DNA of 8,041 nt, taken from positions 1 through 8,041 of the forward strand of contig JAEWMO010000184.1 in NCBI GenBank assembly GCA_023457135.1. Reading direction: 5' to 3'. Below are positions 6,981-8,041 of the stretch, piece after piece. The notes under the pieces were generated by a model, which saw only the letters and a list, made by a program, of their open reading frames with translations, was not told the DNA's origin and did no database searches. The stretch is from Methanobacteriota archaeon (GTDB lineage: Archaea; Halobacteriota; Methanomicrobia; Methanomicrobiales; Methanoculleaceae). Made by a program: the position numbers and the translations under genes. Each line of letters opens with the position of its first letter. The stretch's first letter is position 1.

Positions 6981-7397
6981 TCAAGGAATCATGATAACCG
7001 AACCACAAACCGCAAGCGCCTTCTCGCAGATCTCAATGAGCTTACGGAGGGTGGGGATCGTTCCTGAAAACCGCTTTTTGGATGAGGCAGGTGCTAGGCC
7101 GGCTTCCATCATTCGTTTATATCCAATTTCCTCAGAATCGCTCAATAAAACGAGGCCATCCCTTTCAAGCTGCATGAACGTATTCAACATGCTTCTACAA
7201 AAAGTGAGGAGTTTCTGAATGTCCTCCGAGGCGAGGATCATTTCGCCTTCAATGTAATCCGTATAATCTGTGATCCTATAAAATTCGCTCATGTCGAGCC
7301 CGGCTTTTTTTCCCACAGAGATAAGGCCGCTTATTGACATATCGACAATAAATTCGCGCCTCCCGTCCGGATCCTCAATTTCAAACCTAACCGCCAT
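6981..7397 (-). CDS. Hypothetical protein, candidate immunity protein
   Basis: A 138-residue soluble protein starting MAVRFEIEDPDGRREFIVDM; I do not recognise its family. The N-terminal third is strand-rich and acidic. A middle region (ASEDIQKLLTFCRSMLNTF) looks helical, and the C-terminus ends hydrophobic (CGSVIMIP). It has no signal peptide or membrane segment. The ATG lies six bases after the stop of the 88-codon frame, and GGTGA, a good match to the archaeal anti-Shine-Dalgarno, overlaps that stop codon, so the two are translationally coupled. Its base composition is AT-richer than the genes at 1-6462, a sign of transfer. A small acidic cytosolic protein directly behind a toxin-tip-like fragment is the usual position of an immunity gene; this function is inference from context only. 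Confidence 0.6.
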   Translation of the reverse strand: MAVRFEIEDPDGRREFIVDMSISGLISVGKKAGLDMSEFYRITDYTDYIEGEMILASEDIQKLLTFCRSMLNTFMQLERDGLVLLSDSEEIGYKRMMEAGLAPASSKKRFSGTIPTLRKLIEICEKALAVCGSVIMIP

Positions 7398-7403
7398 CCT
7401 ATT

Positions 7404-7408
7404 TCACC
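7404..7408 (-). promoter_or_regulatory. GGTGA ribosome site overlapping the upstream stop codon
   Basis: On the - strand the sequence reads GGTGAAATAGGATG: the TGA stop of the 88-codon frame sits inside GGTGA, six bases before the ATG of the 138-codon gene. This decides that start and indicates coupled translation. Confidence 0.55.
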
Positions 7409-7670
7409 GAGTGATTGTTTTGAAGATTTCGTTTATTTCAATGCTCGTGTAATCGAGATAATAATCATAGTTGTATCCATTCTTTGGACCAACACTAAAC
7501 GCATCCAGCAGCACAGACCTAAACTGCTCGGGTTCAAGGCCTTGAACCGATGTTGAAATAAATTGATCACCACTAATTACGTTTAAGTTATCTCGAATTT
7601 GCTCACCCGCCAATTTCGCTTTTCTCATTCCCGATTTCGTCTGCACAATAGTAACGAGGTCATCCCACAA
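7404..7670 (-). CDS. C-terminal fragment of a larger protein, truncated by the IS; possible nuclease toxin tip
   Basis: The frame holds 88 codons beginning at a TTG, immediately preceded by a TAA that lies at the insertion sequence edge. A natural gene start here is unlikely, and the protein probably once continued upstream. The visible part reads WDDLVTIVQTKSGMRKAKLA then GEQIRDNL, followed by SVQGLEPEQFRSVLLDAFSV and a Tyr-rich GYNYDYYLDY. I do not recognise a named family. The VQTKSG segment followed by KAKLAGEQ resembles the (E/Q)xK catalytic strand and the later Gln helix of PD-(D/E)xK nucleases, a fold common in polymorphic toxin tips; this is a weak motif-level resemblance. Alternatively, it may still be expressed: a TATA-like CTTATAATT (7670-7678) is placed for a leaderless start at the GTG at 7646. 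It is coupled to the 138-codon gene. Confidence 0.5.
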   Translation of the reverse strand: MWDDLVTIVQTKSGMRKAKLAGEQIRDNLNVISGDQFISTSVQGLEPEQFRSVLLDAFSVGPKNGYNYDYYLDYTSIEINEIFKTITR

Positions 7671-8041
7671 TTATAAGAGGTCTTGAATAAACCCGGGATG
7701 TATGGCATTCCGGGAAATCAATGACGATCTCTGGGCAATCATTGAGCCGCATCTCCCTCCTCAGAAACCTCATGTCGGGCGACCACGAACCGACCATCGG
7801 GCGATGTTCAACGGGATTCTGTATGTCCTGACCACCGGTTGTACCTGGAGCGACGTCCCTCGGCAATATGGCACGAAATCGACGGTACATCGGTTTCACC
7901 TCTATCTTGCCGAACATAGTATCTATCAGGACATTTTCCTCGACCTTCTTCGATCGGGCTATGAGATCCGGAAAATCGATCTCACCCACTGTTCCACCGA
8001 TACCAAGGATATCCCGGCTAAAAAGGGGGATCGACCGGTTA
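7671..8041 (+). mobile_element. IS5-type insertion sequence, left end (continues past the window)
   Basis: The element includes the transposase start at 7702 and about 30 bases of left end. The exact boundary is uncertain; it probably lies at 7668-7680, near TTATAAGAGGTC, where the - strand reading frame ends abruptly and composition changes. The right end, terminal inverted repeat partner and target duplication lie outside the window, so the left boundary cannot be proved here. Confidence 0.6.
7702..8041 (+). CDS. IS5 family transposase, N-terminal part (3' partial)
   Basis: From the ATG at 7702 the frame stays open to the window end, giving 113 residues. It starts MAFREINDDLWAIIEPHLPP and has GRPRTDHRAMFNGILYVLTT then GCTWSDVPRQYG (26-57), the characteristic N-terminal helix-turn-helix region (DUF4096 type) of IS5-group transposases. 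HRFHLYLAEHSIYQDIFLDLL follows in pieces across 63-83. CSTDTKDIPAKKGD (97-110) should carry the first Asp of the DDE catalytic triad, at Asp100. The other two acidic residues would lie beyond the window. The enzyme catalyses cut-and-paste movement of the element that interrupts the 88-codon frame. No frameshift or stop is seen, so the copy may be intact. A nearby ATG at 7698 is out of frame and closes at once. Confidence 0.85.
   Translation, partial: MAFREINDDLWAIIEPHLPPQKPHVGRPRTDHRAMFNGILYVLTTGCTWSDVPRQYGTKSTVHRFHLYLAEHSIYQDIFLDLLRSGYEIRKIDLTHCSTDTKDIPAKKGDRPV

Noticed and set aside
6573..7067. + strand open frame of 164 codons
   Set aside because: It runs opposite the TSP3 remnant and into the 138-codon gene; its residues are biased and its DNA is better explained on the - strand.
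1..8041. tRNA, rRNA, CRISPR array or riboswitch
   Set aside because: No regularly spaced repeats, cloverleaf arms or conserved RNA motifs were seen by eye; the only repeat of note lies within the kinase coding sequence.

Overview
The window reads as chromosome from a GC-rich methanogenic archaeon, most likely a member of the Methanomicrobiales such as Methanoculleus; the genus is an inference. The pointers are tandem iron-sulfur flavoproteins of the methanogen ISF type, a soluble multi-PAS histidine kinase with the archaeal SHDIRN-style H-box, archaeal TATA boxes placed for short or leaderless transcripts, and a small stand-alone AroQ-class chorismate mutase.

Layout. Bases 1-1198 hold two tandem, overlapping (ATGA) ISF-type flavoprotein genes on the + strand; the first is cut by the window edge. 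Bases 1199-1415 are intergenic, with a weak hairpin, a small direct repeat and a good TATA box. Bases 1416-5465 encode one 1349-residue cytosolic sensor histidine kinase (about eight PAS domains, GAF, phosphoacceptor domain, ATPase). It converges on a small M50 (site-2) membrane metalloprotease gene on the - strand (5485-6078). That gene and a + strand chorismate mutase gene (6178-6462) diverge from a short shared promoter region.

After about 6463 the window becomes an accessory region. On the - strand, reading from high to low coordinates, come an 88-codon reading frame cut off exactly at the end of an insertion sequence, a tightly coupled 138-codon gene of unknown family, and a broken gene remnant. 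The remnant has a calcium-binding thrombospondin type 3-like repeat followed by a hydrophobic module resembling those that precede toxin tips in polymorphic toxins. It carries an in-frame stop and a frameshift. Bases 7000-7680 are clearly AT-richer than the rest. The window ends inside an IS5-type transposase gene on the + strand.

How the parts work together. The redox flavoproteins, kinase, protease and chorismate mutase look like ordinary chromosomal genes, and nothing visible links them into one pathway. The most interesting part is 6590-8041. My reading, which is inference, is a decayed archaeal polymorphic-toxin locus (toxin backbone remnant, toxin tip, candidate immunity protein) interrupted by a transposon.
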